DNA of 11,473 nucleotides from Cyanobacteria bacterium UBA11370. Its GTDB lineage: Bacteria > Cyanobacteriota > Cyanobacteriia > Cyanobacteriales > Coleofasciculaceae. A program made the position numbers and the translations under genes. Where the stretch lies: the NCBI GenBank assembly GCA_003486645.1, contig DNGI01000281.1, positions 8,533 to 20,005 on the forward strand, given 5' to 3'. A model generated the notes under the pieces. The model made no database searches, was not told where the DNA came from, and was given only the letters and a program-made list of their open reading frames with translations. This document shows positions 1 through 6,627 of the stretch, one piece after another; positions within the stretch are counted from its first letter, which is position 1; each line of letters starts with the position of its first letter.

Positions 1-5
1 AACTT

Positions 6-70
6 GTAGGGTGCGTCAGACCAAGATATTGATCAAGATAATCAGGGTTTTATCGTCTGACGCACCCTAC
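6..70. repeat. Perfect 15-bp inverted repeat with 35-nt loop
   Basis: The arm at 6-20 (GTAGGGTGCGTCAGA) is the exact reverse complement of the arm at 56-70. The loop is AT-rich and no T-tract follows. The GTAGGGTGCGTCA core is, from memory, a dispersed palindrome in many cyanobacterial genomes, usually in intergenic space. It could act as a transcription terminator for a gene left of the window, or simply be a REP/MITE-like element. The symmetry is seen directly; the family assignment is from general knowledge. Confidence 0.85.
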
Positions 71-120
71 TCTATGTGCTAGTTACGTAAGTCCTGATCT
101 AAATTCTTTTTTTGGCGGTA

Positions 121-426
121 ATGATGACTTTAGATGAATTTATTGAATTAATTGAAAAACAAGAAAAATGTCCGTCTGAACTCCCAAAAGTTCTACAAGC
201 GTTGTGGTATGACAAAAAGGGAGATTGGGATAGGGCGCATGAAATTGTGCAAAATTATAGTGATGCTGATAGTGCTTGGGTTCATGCCTATCTCCATCGA
301 AAAGAAGGGGATATCAGTAATGCTCAATATTGGTATAGACGTAGCGGACAGCGAGAGTTTACAGGCGAACTGAACCAAGAATGGGAGCAGATTGTATCTA
401 ATTTACTGGGAAAGATTCGGGTTTGA
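121..426 (+). CDS. Small conserved hypothetical protein (about 101 aa)
   Basis: The frame is open from a TTG at 112, but two adjacent ATGs at 121 and 124 give the more natural N-terminus (MMTLDEFIELIE), so I place the start at 121; 124 is equally possible. No good Shine-Dalgarno is visible. The product is soluble, acidic and helical. The block LWYDKKGDWDRAHEIVQ followed by AWVHAYLHRKEGDISNAQYWYRRSG looks like two TPR-like helical hairpins (GDW.RAHE and GDISNAQYWY). I recall a conserved family of this form in cyanobacteria and some other bacteria, without an established function. It stands alone, convergent with the Rpn-type gene that ends at 477, with a HIP1 octamer at 430-437 between them. 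Confidence is high that it is a gene and low about its role. Confidence 0.8.
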   Translation: MMTLDEFIELIEKQEKCPSELPKVLQALWYDKKGDWDRAHEIVQNYSDADSAWVHAYLHRKEGDISNAQYWYRRSGQREFTGELNQEWEQIVSNLLGKIRV

Positions 427-476
427 GAGGCGATCGCACTCAAAATACTATTAACACTTACTGGAAACTAATCTAC

Positions 477-1598
477 CTAATCTCTCAAAAAAAATTGACG
501 TAATTCTTCAACCGTATTCACCCGTTCCAATCCCTCTTGAATTTCTCTTAGTAGTTCCACATTCTGAATTTCGGAAATTTCTGGTAATAGGTTTAATCCC
601 ACTGAACCAAATTTTTGTTCCAACCTAAATTTAATAGTTTTCAGTGCTATCTGTCTGATTAATTCCTCAACTGTATTGGTTATTTTGAGGAGTTTTTGAA
701 TTTCTCTTAAGAGTTCCACATTCTGAATTAGAGAAATTTCTTGTAATAGGTTTAATCCAACTGAACCAAATTTCAGATCCAATCCCAGTTCCAGGCTTTC
801 TATAAGCACCTGTTTCATCTGTTCTTGGCTCTGTTCAATACCTTTTTTAATTCCAATTCTTTCTATACTAGTAATGTACGGCATTCGTTGTTCCTCCTGA
901 AATTCACGCAATTGCTGCCAAAATTCTTGTTCTAATTCTTCCGGCAAACTCATCACCCAGTCGATAAAACTGAAGAGATTTATGACATCTTGCCGTTGAT
1001 ACCCTTGTTCATATAACCGTCTAGTTAGTGCTAGTTTCCATTCTTTTCGTTGATGGCGATCTGAGCGGGTTTCTTGAGCTTTAATATGAGCCATAACTAC
1101 TGTGGCAAAGGGATTGGAGTTTAACTCTAACTCTTGCCAGTTCTGTTTATAGTCTAGCAATTTTATAACAGGAAACTTAAATCCTACCTCACAACCAAAT
1201 AATTGATAGCCAAATTGATTAGGTCGCCAATTAGCGCTATCGTCTCCCAATATTGCCAGAGAAGCGACGGTTCGCTTGTAACGATCATAGATACGATAAT
1301 TGTACACGAACATCCGTTGGGCAAACTCTGATTCTTCTTGACTCTGGATTTCAATATGTACCAGTACCCATGCTTCTTCGCCATTTTGACGGTACAGTTT
1401 GACGAGTTTATCAACTAGACGCTTCCCTAGTTCTGCATCTCGCACAACTTGTTGGAGTTCTTTGTCTAAAAATTCTATCTCTCTTTTCCAATCGATTTGA
1501 GAGTAAGCTTGAGGGAAGAAAAAGGCAATGAATTCTTGAAAGTAATGCTCGATCGCATCTTTCCAAGGCGTATCAAATTCGGTTTGAGGGTCAGTCAT
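477..1598 (-). CDS. Rpn-family PD-(D/E)XK nuclease/putative transposase with DUF4351-like C-terminus
   Basis: The 373-aa product begins MTDPQTEFDTPWKDAIEHYF, a typical opening of cyanobacterial Rpn/YhgA-like proteins (COG5464 type). The PD-(D/E)XK core is seen as D63 (LVDKLVKLY) followed by E83 and Q85 in VHIEIQSQ, the D...ExQ variant of this family, then an FAQRMFVYNYRIYDRY helix. After about residue 240 the protein becomes helical and carries two near-identical copies of FGSVGLNLL.EIS.IQNVELLREIQ, 53 residues apart, matching the DUF4351 module. Family members promote RecA-independent recombination in E. coli and have DNA endonuclease activity; a true transposase role is unproven. The ATG at 1598 lacks a clear Shine-Dalgarno. 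No terminal repeats flank the gene, so it does not look like an active mobile element. The reading frame is intact. Confidence 0.85.
   Translation of the reverse strand: MTDPQTEFDTPWKDAIEHYFQEFIAFFFPQAYSQIDWKREIEFLDKELQQVVRDAELGKRLVDKLVKLYRQNGEEAWVLVHIEIQSQEESEFAQRMFVYNYRIYDRYKRTVASLAILGDDSANWRPNQFGYQLFGCEVGFKFPVIKLLDYKQNWQELELNSNPFATVVMAHIKAQETRSDRHQRKEWKLALTRRLYEQGYQRQDVINLFSFIDWVMSLPEELEQEFWQQLREFQEEQRMPYITSIERIGIKKGIEQSQEQMKQVLIESLELGLDLKFGSVGLNLLQEISLIQNVELLREIQKLLKITNTVEELIRQIALKTIKFRLEQKFGSVGLNLLPEISEIQNVELLREIQEGLERVNTVEELRQFFLRD
502..773 (-). repeat. Tandem duplication inside the Rpn-type gene (159-bp period)
   Basis: Positions 539-614 and 698-773 align without gaps at 69 of 76 bases, exactly 159 bp (53 codons) apart. 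Weaker similarity extends down to 502 and 661. The repeat encodes the DUF4351-like segment FGSVGLNLL...VELLREIQ...NTVEEL. The high nucleotide identity shows an intragenic duplication that is recent or kept uniform by gene conversion. Confidence 0.9.
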
Positions 1599-1710
1599 TT
1601 AGAATTTAGCAATGGAGCTAAACATTATATATTATTTTGGTGGAGCATGAGTAATCATGCCTCTGTTTGGAATAGGCGATCGCTCTGACTAAAATTCACC
1701 TTATTATACA

Positions 1711-2151
1711 TTAATCACATCTTCCTGTAGGTATCTGTAAAGTAGATTCTTTTTTTTGTTCTGCTGTTTTTTGTACAGTGGCGAGGTATTGGTGGTATTC
1801 TTGTTGTTTGGCAGAAAAATCGTCTAAGTCGCAGATAGCAAGCCATTTGTCGCGCTCATGCAGTCCTGTCCCAATAACATACAGAACTGAAGTGTTACCA
1901 AAAATATTCCACAATTGGTGACATTTTTCATCGGTCATTTCTGACTCATCTAGATGCTTTTCATGGATAACTGCATATAAGTGTAGCTCCTCGTGATCAG
2001 GATCTATTTGGTAACGTAATTCTGGCTGATATCCCATTTTTTCAAGAGAACTTAGTGTTTGTAATGGGTTCATATTGATGGAGTCAACCCGATTGAGACA
2101 AATACTCACTTGCACGTAATCTTCTTCTGGTAGTAATAGTTTTTGGAACAT
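1711..2151 (-). CDS. Hypothetical protein, 146 aa
   Basis: I do not recognise this family. The product is acidic, with no signal peptide or membrane segment. Alternating strands and helices (DYVQVSICLNRVDSI, LRYQIDPDHEELHLYAVI, NTSVLYVIGTG, KWLAICDLDDF) suggest a small soluble alpha/beta fold, and the lysine/glutamine-rich tail is probably disordered. The ATG at 2151 is preceded by AAGGAG (complement of 2163-2168) with an 11-nt gap, and this ribosome site lies inside the 3' end of the 76-aa gene just upstream. Only 3 bp separate that gene's stop from this start, so the two are almost certainly translated from one mRNA. Function is unknown. Confidence 0.7.
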   Translation of the reverse strand: MFQKLLLPEEDYVQVSICLNRVDSINMNPLQTLSSLEKMGYQPELRYQIDPDHEELHLYAVIHEKHLDESEMTDEKCHQLWNIFGNTSVLYVIGTGLHERDKWLAICDLDDFSAKQQEYHQYLATVQKTAEQKKESTLQIPTGRCD

Positions 2152-2154
2152 GGA

Positions 2155-2385
2155 TTAATTTTCTCCTTTTCTTTGCTTTGGTTTTACACAGGTGTAGAAA
2201 ATATTGCCTCCCGTATAAGGGTGCTTTTCAGCTATTCTGTCGTACTTCTTGCATCGTTCTTTTGCGTAGCGATCGCGCTCACTTGTCGTTGCACCGATTG
2301 CAAAAAAAGGACGTTCTGGATTTTCTTCAAGTTCTGCTTCTAGATCTTCCCAGGATTTCTCTGGATGTTCTGGGTTTCTTAGCAT
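2155..2385 (-). CDS. Hypothetical protein, 76 aa
   Basis: This is a short, highly charged protein with an acidic first third (SWEDLEAELEENPERP), a hydrophobic patch (PFFAIGATT) and a basic second half (RDRYAKERCKKYDRIAEKH...VKPKQRKGEN). I recognise no domain. The start ATG at 2385 has a good Shine-Dalgarno, AGGAG (complement of 2391-2395), 5 nt away. The charge split resembles small antitoxin or adaptor proteins, but that is only a shape resemblance. Its stop is 3 bp from the start of the 146-aa gene, and 89 bp separate it from the zinc-ribbon gene upstream on the same strand. HIP1 octamers lie inside it (2269) and just upstream (2400). Confidence 0.65.
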   Translation of the reverse strand: MLRNPEHPEKSWEDLEAELEENPERPFFAIGATTSERDRYAKERCKKYDRIAEKHPYTGGNIFYTCVKPKQRKGEN

Positions 2386-2474
2386 TTTTGCTCCTGATAG
2401 CGATCGCTCCTGTTAGCTATAATCAAAAATCCCTCTCTAAATTACAATGATATTTGCAAGTACTCAACTCAAAT

Positions 2475-2675
2475 CTAATCATCGGGAAACTGCCAACACG
2501 AGATATGTTCAACATTTTCACTCCCACAAGTACAGATAGCATTAAAAGAAGAATCTACCCATTCCGCACCACAACGATGACAGTGACAAAAAATATTATT
2601 TCGATTAGCTACTTCAATTTTTAACTGCCATTCCCTAATTGTCTTTGCATCCTGTTCAAGACTTTCTTTAGACAT
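2475..2675 (-). CDS. Small zinc-ribbon protein, 66 aa
   Basis: An N-terminal charged helix (about residues 3-23) is followed by a cysteine-rich second half. C30, C32 and C35 lie in the FCHCHRCGAEW block, C48 and C50 in ICTCGS, and C60 in the terminal ISCWQFPDD. The C32-xx-C35 plus C48-x-C50 spacing fits a one-zinc ribbon or rubredoxin-like knuckle. From memory, small cyanobacterial proteins ending in CWQFPDD are common and lack an assigned function; a nucleic-acid or protein adaptor role is a guess. A strong Shine-Dalgarno AGGAGA (complement of 2681-2686) sits 5 nt before the ATG. It is the first gene of a same-strand run of three and is divergent from dxs, sharing a 369-bp control region. 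Confidence 0.8.
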   Translation of the reverse strand: MSKESLEQDAKTIREWQLKIEVANRNNIFCHCHRCGAEWVDSSFNAICTCGSENVEHISCWQFPDD

Positions 2676-2861
2676 TTATTTCTCCTACAATAATTTCCCT
2701 TTAACTTACAGCATAATTCATAATTCACCGAGTTTGGAGTCAGGAATAAAAGAGGCTTTATTGCAATCTGATGTAAACACACTTTAAGCTGCTGTGTATC
2801 TAAATTGCATAGTATTCACTTAAGAAATAAACCCTCACCCCCTAACCCCATCTCCCTTAAC

Positions 2862-2877
2862 TGTGATTCAAATCACT
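2862..2877. promoter_or_regulatory. CRP/SyCRP1-like palindrome TGTGA-N6-TCACT
   Basis: TGTGA at 2862-2866 and TCACT at 2873-2877 are separated by 6 nt, matching 9 of 10 fixed positions of TGTGA-N6-TCACA. The symmetric core GTGAT-TCAA-ATCAC is perfect. Cyanobacterial cAMP receptor proteins (SyCRP1 type) use this consensus. The centre lies about 151 bp upstream of the predicted dxs start of transcription and about 195 bp from the divergent zinc-ribbon start, which is far for direct activation. Chance occurrence is possible. Confidence 0.35.
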
Positions 2878-2986
2878 TACAAAATTCTCATTATTCCTCG
2901 AAAATTCGGCAATTTAGCCTAAATCAGCAGAATAACCAAGGATTTGTTAAGCTAATTAACTGCAAGTTAGCCAAAGTATTGGATAC

Positions 2987-3014
2987 TTGAGACTGTGAAA
3001 ACGACACATAAAAT
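2987..3014 (+). promoter_or_regulatory. Predicted sigma70-type promoter of dxs
   Basis: TTGAGA (2987-2992, 5 of 6 to TTGACA) and TAAAAT (3009-3014, 5 of 6 to TATAAT) are spaced by 16 nt. Transcription would start near 3021, giving a leader of about 24 nt before the dxs ATG. Only an AGG (3041-3043) is available as a weak Shine-Dalgarno, as is common in cyanobacteria. Confidence 0.5.
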
Positions 3015-3044
3015 CCAGTTAACCATTCTAAAGAGTAACCAGGT

Positions 3045-4952
3045 ATGCATATTAGTGAAATCACTCATCCGAACCAGTTGCATGGTCTTTCAATTCGTCA
3101 ACTCGAAGAAATTGCCCGTCAAATTCGGGAAAAGCATCTAAAAACTGTAGCGACGAGTGGCGGTCACTTAGGGCCAGGGCTGGGAGTGGTAGAATTAACC
3201 CTAGCCTTATATCAAACCCTTGACTTAGATCGAGACAAAGTAATCTGGGATGTGGGACACCAAGCTTACCCTCATAAAATGCTTACGGGACGCTACAATG
3301 AATTCCACACCTTGCGGCAAAAAGATGGGGTTGCTGGGTATCTCAAACGGTGTGAAAATAAGTTTGATCACTTTGGTGCAGGTCACGCTTCTACCAGTAT
3401 TTCAGCAGCATTAGGGATGGCGTTGGCGCGAGATCTCAAAGGAGAAAACTTTAAAGCAGTAGCCGTGATTGGTGATGGCGCACTGACGGGTGGAATGGCA
3501 TTAGAAGCGATTAACCATGCGGGACATTTACCCCATACTAAACTGCTTGTTGTACTTAATGATAATGAAATGTCAATTTCCCCCAATGTTGGGGCAATTT
3601 CTCGTTCTTTGAACAAGGTAAGATTAAGTGCGCCCGTGCAGTTTCTGGCTGATAATTTAGAAGAACAATTCAAGCATCTTCCCTTTTTTGGTGAGTCATT
3701 ATCTCCAGAATTGCATCGAGTCCGGGAGGGGATGAAACGGTTAGCTGTACCCAAGGTTGGGGCTGTTTTTGAAGAACTTGGTTTTACCTATATGGGACCC
3801 GTGGATGGTCATAATTTAGAAGATTTAATTTCTACGTTTAAAGCCGCCCATACTTATGAAGGACCCGTTCTCGTTCATGTCGTCACAACGAAAGGGAAAG
3901 GGTATGCGATCGCCGAACAAGATCAAGTCGGTTATCATGCTCAAAATCCCTTTGATTTAGCAACGGGGAAAGCCATTCCCTCCAGCAAACCCAAGCCTCC
4001 CAGCTACTCCAAAGTTTTTGCTCATACTTTAGTTAAACTTGCCGAAAATAATCCTAAAATTGTCGGGATTACCGCCGCAATGGCAACAGGTACAGGTTTG
4101 GATAAACTGCAAGCAAAACTTCCCAAACAATATATAGATGTCGGTATTGCCGAACAACACGCTGTTACGATGGCGGCGGGTTTAGCTTGCGAAGGAATGC
4201 GTCCGGTTGCTGCCATTTATTCGACCTTTTTACAACGCGCCTACGACCAAATTATTCACGATGTTTGTATCCAGAATTTACCCGTATTCTTCTGTATGGA
4301 TCGGGCGGGAATTGTCGGTGCAGATGGTCCAACCCATCAAGGAATGTATGATATTGCCTATCTACGTTGCATTCCCAATATGGTAGTAATGGCACCAAAA
4401 GATGAAGCTGAATTGCAACGGATGGTTGTCACAGGTGTCAACTATACTAATGGCCCCATTGCGATGCGTTTCCCACGGGGGAATGGTTACGGTGTTCCTT
4501 TGATGGAGGAAGGCTGGGAACCTTTACCAATAGGAAAAGGGGAAATTATGCGGAATGGAGATGACCTGTTATTAGTAGGGTATGGGTCAATGGTTTACTC
4601 TGCAATGCAAGTAGCAGAAATTCTCAGCGAACATGGAATTGAAGCGACAGTGGTTAATGCACGTTTTGTTAAGCCGTTGGATACCGAATTAATTTTACCT
4701 TTAGCCCAGCGAATTGGTAAGGTTGTCACGTTGGAAGAAGGCTGTTTAATGGGTGGTTTTGGTTCTGCCGTAGCTGAAGCTTTACTGGATAATAATGTTT
4801 TAGTACCTGTAAAGCGTTTTGGTATTCCCGATCAATTAGTGGATCATGCTAAACCGGAAGAATCTAAGGCAGATTTGGGTTTAACCAGTTCTCAAATTGC
4901 TGAACAGGTACGGGAAGCATTCTTTAGTAAGCAACCATCCGTTGTAGGTTAG
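3045..4952 (+). CDS. dxs: 1-deoxy-D-xylulose-5-phosphate synthase
   Basis: The enzyme condenses pyruvate and glyceraldehyde 3-phosphate, with loss of CO2, to DXP. This is the entry step of the MEP pathway, which feeds carotenoids, phytol, quinones and hopanoids. It needs thiamine diphosphate and Mg2+ and works in the cytoplasm. The 635-aa product is full length. It has [15 protein letters not shown] (H41), [20 protein letters not shown], the ThDP/Mg motif GDGALTGG (143-150) with LND at 171-173, the transketolase-type central domain with catalytic E370 in [24 protein letters not shown] (R420, H431), MRFPRG (R475, R478), and a C-terminal transketolase domain (about 500-620). The [22 protein letters not shown] start is the one usual for cyanobacterial DXS, which fixes the ATG at 3045. 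A HIP1 octamer lies in frame at 3906. It appears monocistronic. Confidence 0.98.
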   Translation: MHISEITHPNQLHGLSIRQLEEIARQIREKHLKTVATSGGHLGPGLGVVELTLALYQTLDLDRDKVIWDVGHQAYPHKMLTGRYNEFHTLRQKDGVAGYLKRCENKFDHFGAGHASTSISAALGMALARDLKGENFKAVAVIGDGALTGGMALEAINHAGHLPHTKLLVVLNDNEMSISPNVGAISRSLNKVRLSAPVQFLADNLEEQFKHLPFFGESLSPELHRVREGMKRLAVPKVGAVFEELGFTYMGPVDGHNLEDLISTFKAAHTYEGPVLVHVVTTKGKGYAIAEQDQVGYHAQNPFDLATGKAIPSSKPKPPSYSKVFAHTLVKLAENNPKIVGITAAMATGTGLDKLQAKLPKQYIDVGIAEQHAVTMAAGLACEGMRPVAAIYSTFLQRAYDQIIHDVCIQNLPVFFCMDRAGIVGADGPTHQGMYDIAYLRCIPNMVVMAPKDEAELQRMVVTGVNYTNGPIAMRFPRGNGYGVPLMEEGWEPLPIGKGEIMRNGDDLLLVGYGSMVYSAMQVAEILSEHGIEATVVNARFVKPLDTELILPLAQRIGKVVTLEEGCLMGGFGSAVAEALLDNNVLVPVKRFGIPDQLVDHAKPEESKADLGLTSSQIAEQVREAFFSKQPSVVG

Positions 4953-4974
4953 TTAAAGTGTAGGCAAACTCCCT

Positions 4975-5007
4975 AGATCCCCGACTTCTTTGAGAAGTCG
5001 GGGATCT
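4975..5007. repeat. Perfect 15-bp palindrome, REP-like; possible dxs terminator
   Basis: The arm AGATCCCCGACTTCT (4975-4989) pairs perfectly with 4993-5007 around a 3-nt loop, 22 bp after the dxs stop. No T-run follows, so classical intrinsic termination is uncertain, although the stem is strong enough to stop or stabilise transcript ends. The GATCCCCGACTTC...GAAGTCGGGGATC form is, from memory, a widespread cyanobacterial intergenic palindrome. CTAGATC occurs as a 7-bp direct repeat on both sides (4973-4979 and 5013-5019) and partly overlaps the left stem. Confidence 0.8.
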
Positions 5008-5017
5008 GATCTCTAGA

Positions 5018-5068
5018 TCAAGGACGTTGGGCTAGTTCGTCTGGTACTTGAATAGTTAGTTCAGCCAT
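5018..5068 (-). pseudogene. Truncated antitoxin-like gene stub (16 codons)
   Basis: On the minus strand the ATG at 5068 opens MAELTIQVPDELAQRP and then stops at TGA (5018-5020). The N-terminal phrase LTIQVPDELAQR is, from memory, the start of a common family of small cyanobacterial antitoxin-like proteins, usually 60-90 residues and normally continuing RL...LPELL. Here the rest is absent, and 10 bp beyond the stop lies the REP-like palindrome of 4975-5007. I see no partner toxin frame nearby. Best read as a remnant left by deletion or element insertion; a functional 16-residue peptide is unlikely. No Shine-Dalgarno is visible. Confidence 0.5.
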
Positions 5069-5291
5069 GATAGTTTTTTTACCGAGAGGGTTGCTTTTCT
5101 AGTTGCAATAAAGGTTAACTCAACTATATTTACAACCTAAAAAGTAACTCTTCCATTTTAGTAGGGGTCATAATTGTAATCTATATTTCTGCAAGCGGTC
5201 ATTTGAGCGATCAGTTTCGCAGCCACCGTCAGCGATCGCTCCCTCTACACCTACTCTTGTGAATTGTGGATTGGATGACAACGAATGTGGC
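5069..5291. other. Gene-free spacer upstream of the AACGGAT array
   Basis: I see no gene here. It contains a HIP1 octamer at 5232-5239 and AT-rich sequence around 5101-5190. A frame open from 5148 runs into the repeat array (see findings), but its only usable start is a GTG at 5259 with no ribosome site. The last 20 bp already contain degenerate array units such as AACGAATGTGGC. Confidence 0.5.
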
Positions 5292-5357
5292 AACGGATTG
5301 GATAACGGATGTAACGGATGTGGTAACGGATTGGATAACGGATGTAACGGATGGGTT
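5292..5357 (+). repeat. Tandem 33-bp repeat built from AACGGAT units
   Basis: Two 33-bp copies (5292-5324 and 5325-5357) share a perfect 29-bp core (5292-5320 equals 5325-5353). Each copy is made of AACGGATTGGAT, AACGGATGT and AACGGATG(T/G)GG-type units of 12, 9 and 12 bp. A degenerate unit, AACGAATGTGGC, precedes the array at 5280-5291. It is not a CRISPR, because no unique spacers separate the units. Confidence 0.9.
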
Positions 5358-5436
5358 GTTGGTGTCTCGTTGATATTGGGCTTTCACGAATAACTTATCC
5401 GTTACATCCGCTACCTAATCCGTTGCCACATCCGTT
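5313..5436 (+). repeat. Imperfect 48-bp inverted repeat (long hairpin) upstream of mtnA
   Basis: Segment 5313-5360 aligns without gaps to the reverse complement of 5389-5436 at 41 of 48 positions, around a 28-nt loop. All seven differences are transitions. In plus-strand RNA five become G-U wobbles and only two are A-C mismatches, so 46 of 48 positions can pair. Minus-strand RNA would keep only 43. Both arms consist of the same AACGGATnnn units in opposite orientation. The stem ends 81 nt before the mtnA ATG and just upstream of a candidate mtnA promoter, so it may be upstream DNA rather than leader RNA. Confidence 0.85.
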
Positions 5437-5464
5437 GCCACATCTGCTGCCAATATCAAAGAAC

Positions 5465-5493
5465 TTGTCGAACGTCTCAGTTCAAAATATGAT
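5465..5493 (+). promoter_or_regulatory. Candidate mtnA promoter
   Basis: TTGTCG (5465-5470, 4 of 6 to TTGACA) and TATGAT (5488-5493, 5 of 6 to TATAAT) are separated by the ideal 17 nt. Transcription would start near 5500, leaving a leader of about 18 nt with no obvious Shine-Dalgarno before the ATG at 5518. This would place the long hairpin outside the mtnA message. Confidence 0.4.
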
Positions 5494-5517
5494 TAATTTA
5501 TCTTAATATAAACAGCC

Positions 5518-6579
5518 ATGAATTCTCCCACTACCCAGGTCTATCCTATTGTTTGGCACGAAGATCGAGTTCTACTGATTGATCAAACTCGATTACCGCA
5601 TAAGTATGTTGTGGTTGAAATCAAATGCTGCGAGGATATGGCAGAAGCGATTAAAACTATGATTGTTCGGGGCGCACCTGCGATTGGTGTTGCGGCGGCT
5701 TACGGAATGTATCTAGGGGCGCGGGAGATTAATACTGATGAACGCGAGATGTTCTTGAATCAGTTAGAAGAGGTTGCTCAAGTCTTGCGCCAGACTCGTC
5801 CTACGGCTGTAAACTTATTTTGGGCGATCGCACGGATGCTGAAAACGGCTCATGAAACGATTGGTTCAATTGAACACTTGAAGTCATCGTTGTTAGCCAC
5901 TGCTCAAGCAATTCAGCTTGAAGATTTACAGACGTGTCATGCGATTGGTGATCACGGTTTGGAAGTGTTACCCACTAAGCCGGAGCAGTTGTGTATTATG
6001 ACCTATTGTAATGCCGGGGCGCTAGCAACAGCGGGGTATGGTACGGCGTTGGGTGTGGTGCGATCGGCGTGGCGTGAGGGGCGACTGGCGCGAGTTTATG
6101 CTTGTGAAACTCGTCCTCGTTTGCAAGGGGCTAAATTAACAGCTTGGGAATGTTTACAAGACCGAATACCTGTTACTGTAATTACGGATAATATGGCAGC
6201 CCATTGTATGAATCGGGGGCTAATTGATGCGGTGGTTGTGGGCGCAGATCGGATTGCTGGAAATGGAGATACGGCGAATAAAATTGGCACTTATAGTTTA
6301 GCCTTAGTTGCCAAGGCTCATAACATTCCGTTCTTTGTAGCTGCGCCGCTTTCTACGATTGATTTTGATTTACCGACGGGTAGTCAAATTCCCATTGAAG
6401 AACGCCATCCCTCGGAAATTTATCAAGTGGGTGAAACGATGATTTGTCCTCCTGGAGTTGAGTTTTATAACCCAGCGTTTGATGTTACTCCTGCTAATTT
6501 AATATCGGGAATTATTACTGAACGGGGTGTGGTTGTACCCGATCAATTGCAACAGTTTCAGTTCCAAGCTTCAGCGTAG
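5518..6579 (+). CDS. mtnA: S-methyl-5-thioribose-1-phosphate isomerase
   Basis: MtnA isomerises 5-methylthioribose 1-phosphate to 5-methylthioribulose 1-phosphate in the methionine salvage pathway, which recycles methylthioadenosine from polyamine synthesis and other SAM-dependent reactions. It belongs to the eIF2B-alpha/delta-like superfamily. The 353-aa product is full length and shows [13 protein letters not shown] (51-63), [19 protein letters not shown] with catalytic C164, [18 protein letters not shown] (194-211), [29 protein letters not shown] with catalytic D243, and AAPLSTID followed by [11 protein letters not shown]. The ATG at 5518 gives the usual short lead-in before the family core. 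A HIP1 octamer lies in the gene at 5824. No other salvage gene is in the window, so it stands alone behind its own promoter. Confidence 0.97.
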   Translation: MNSPTTQVYPIVWHEDRVLLIDQTRLPHKYVVVEIKCCEDMAEAIKTMIVRGAPAIGVAAAYGMYLGAREINTDEREMFLNQLEEVAQVLRQTRPTAVNLFWAIARMLKTAHETIGSIEHLKSSLLATAQAIQLEDLQTCHAIGDHGLEVLPTKPEQLCIMTYCNAGALATAGYGTALGVVRSAWREGRLARVYACETRPRLQGAKLTAWECLQDRIPVTVITDNMAAHCMNRGLIDAVVVGADRIAGNGDTANKIGTYSLALVAKAHNIPFFVAAPLSTIDFDLPTGSQIPIEERHPSEIYQVGETMICPPGVEFYNPAFDVTPANLISGIITERGVVVPDQLQQFQFQASA

Positions 6580-6627
6580 GAAGCATTCAATCTTAAATCT
6601 ATCATTTGCAGGGGCATAGCATTACTA

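Larger units (their letters stand above)
2676..3044. other. Divergent intergenic region (zinc-ribbon gene / dxs)
   Basis: This 369-bp gap contains no credible gene. It holds the ribosome site of the minus-strand zinc-ribbon gene at its left edge, a C-rich stretch at 2830-2858 (ACCCTCACCCCCTAACCCC core) that is, from memory, a fragment of a dispersed cyanobacterial repeat, a CRP-like palindrome at 2862-2877, and the likely dxs promoter at 2987-3014. The rest is AT-rich without further structure I can support. Confidence 0.6.

Noticed and set aside
477..1598. Intact insertion sequence around the Rpn-type gene
   Set aside because: No inverted repeats or target duplication bound the gene, and Rpn proteins are not demonstrated to transpose.
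1497..1688. Plus-strand 63-codon frame over the Rpn gene start
   Set aside because: It overlaps the well-supported minus-strand coding region and resembles nothing known.
2143..2450. Two plus-strand frames (66 and 90 codons) opposite the 76-aa gene
   Set aside because: The minus-strand genes have good ribosome sites and tight spacing; the plus-strand frames have neither and read as shadows.
2805..2990. Plus-strand 61-codon frame upstream of dxs
   Set aside because: It starts at TTG, spans a C-rich repeat and a CRP-like palindrome, ends at the dxs promoter, and has no protein-like composition.
5280..5446. CRISPR array
   Set aside because: Units are 9-12 bp with no unique spacers of constant length, the array inverts midway, and no cas gene is present.
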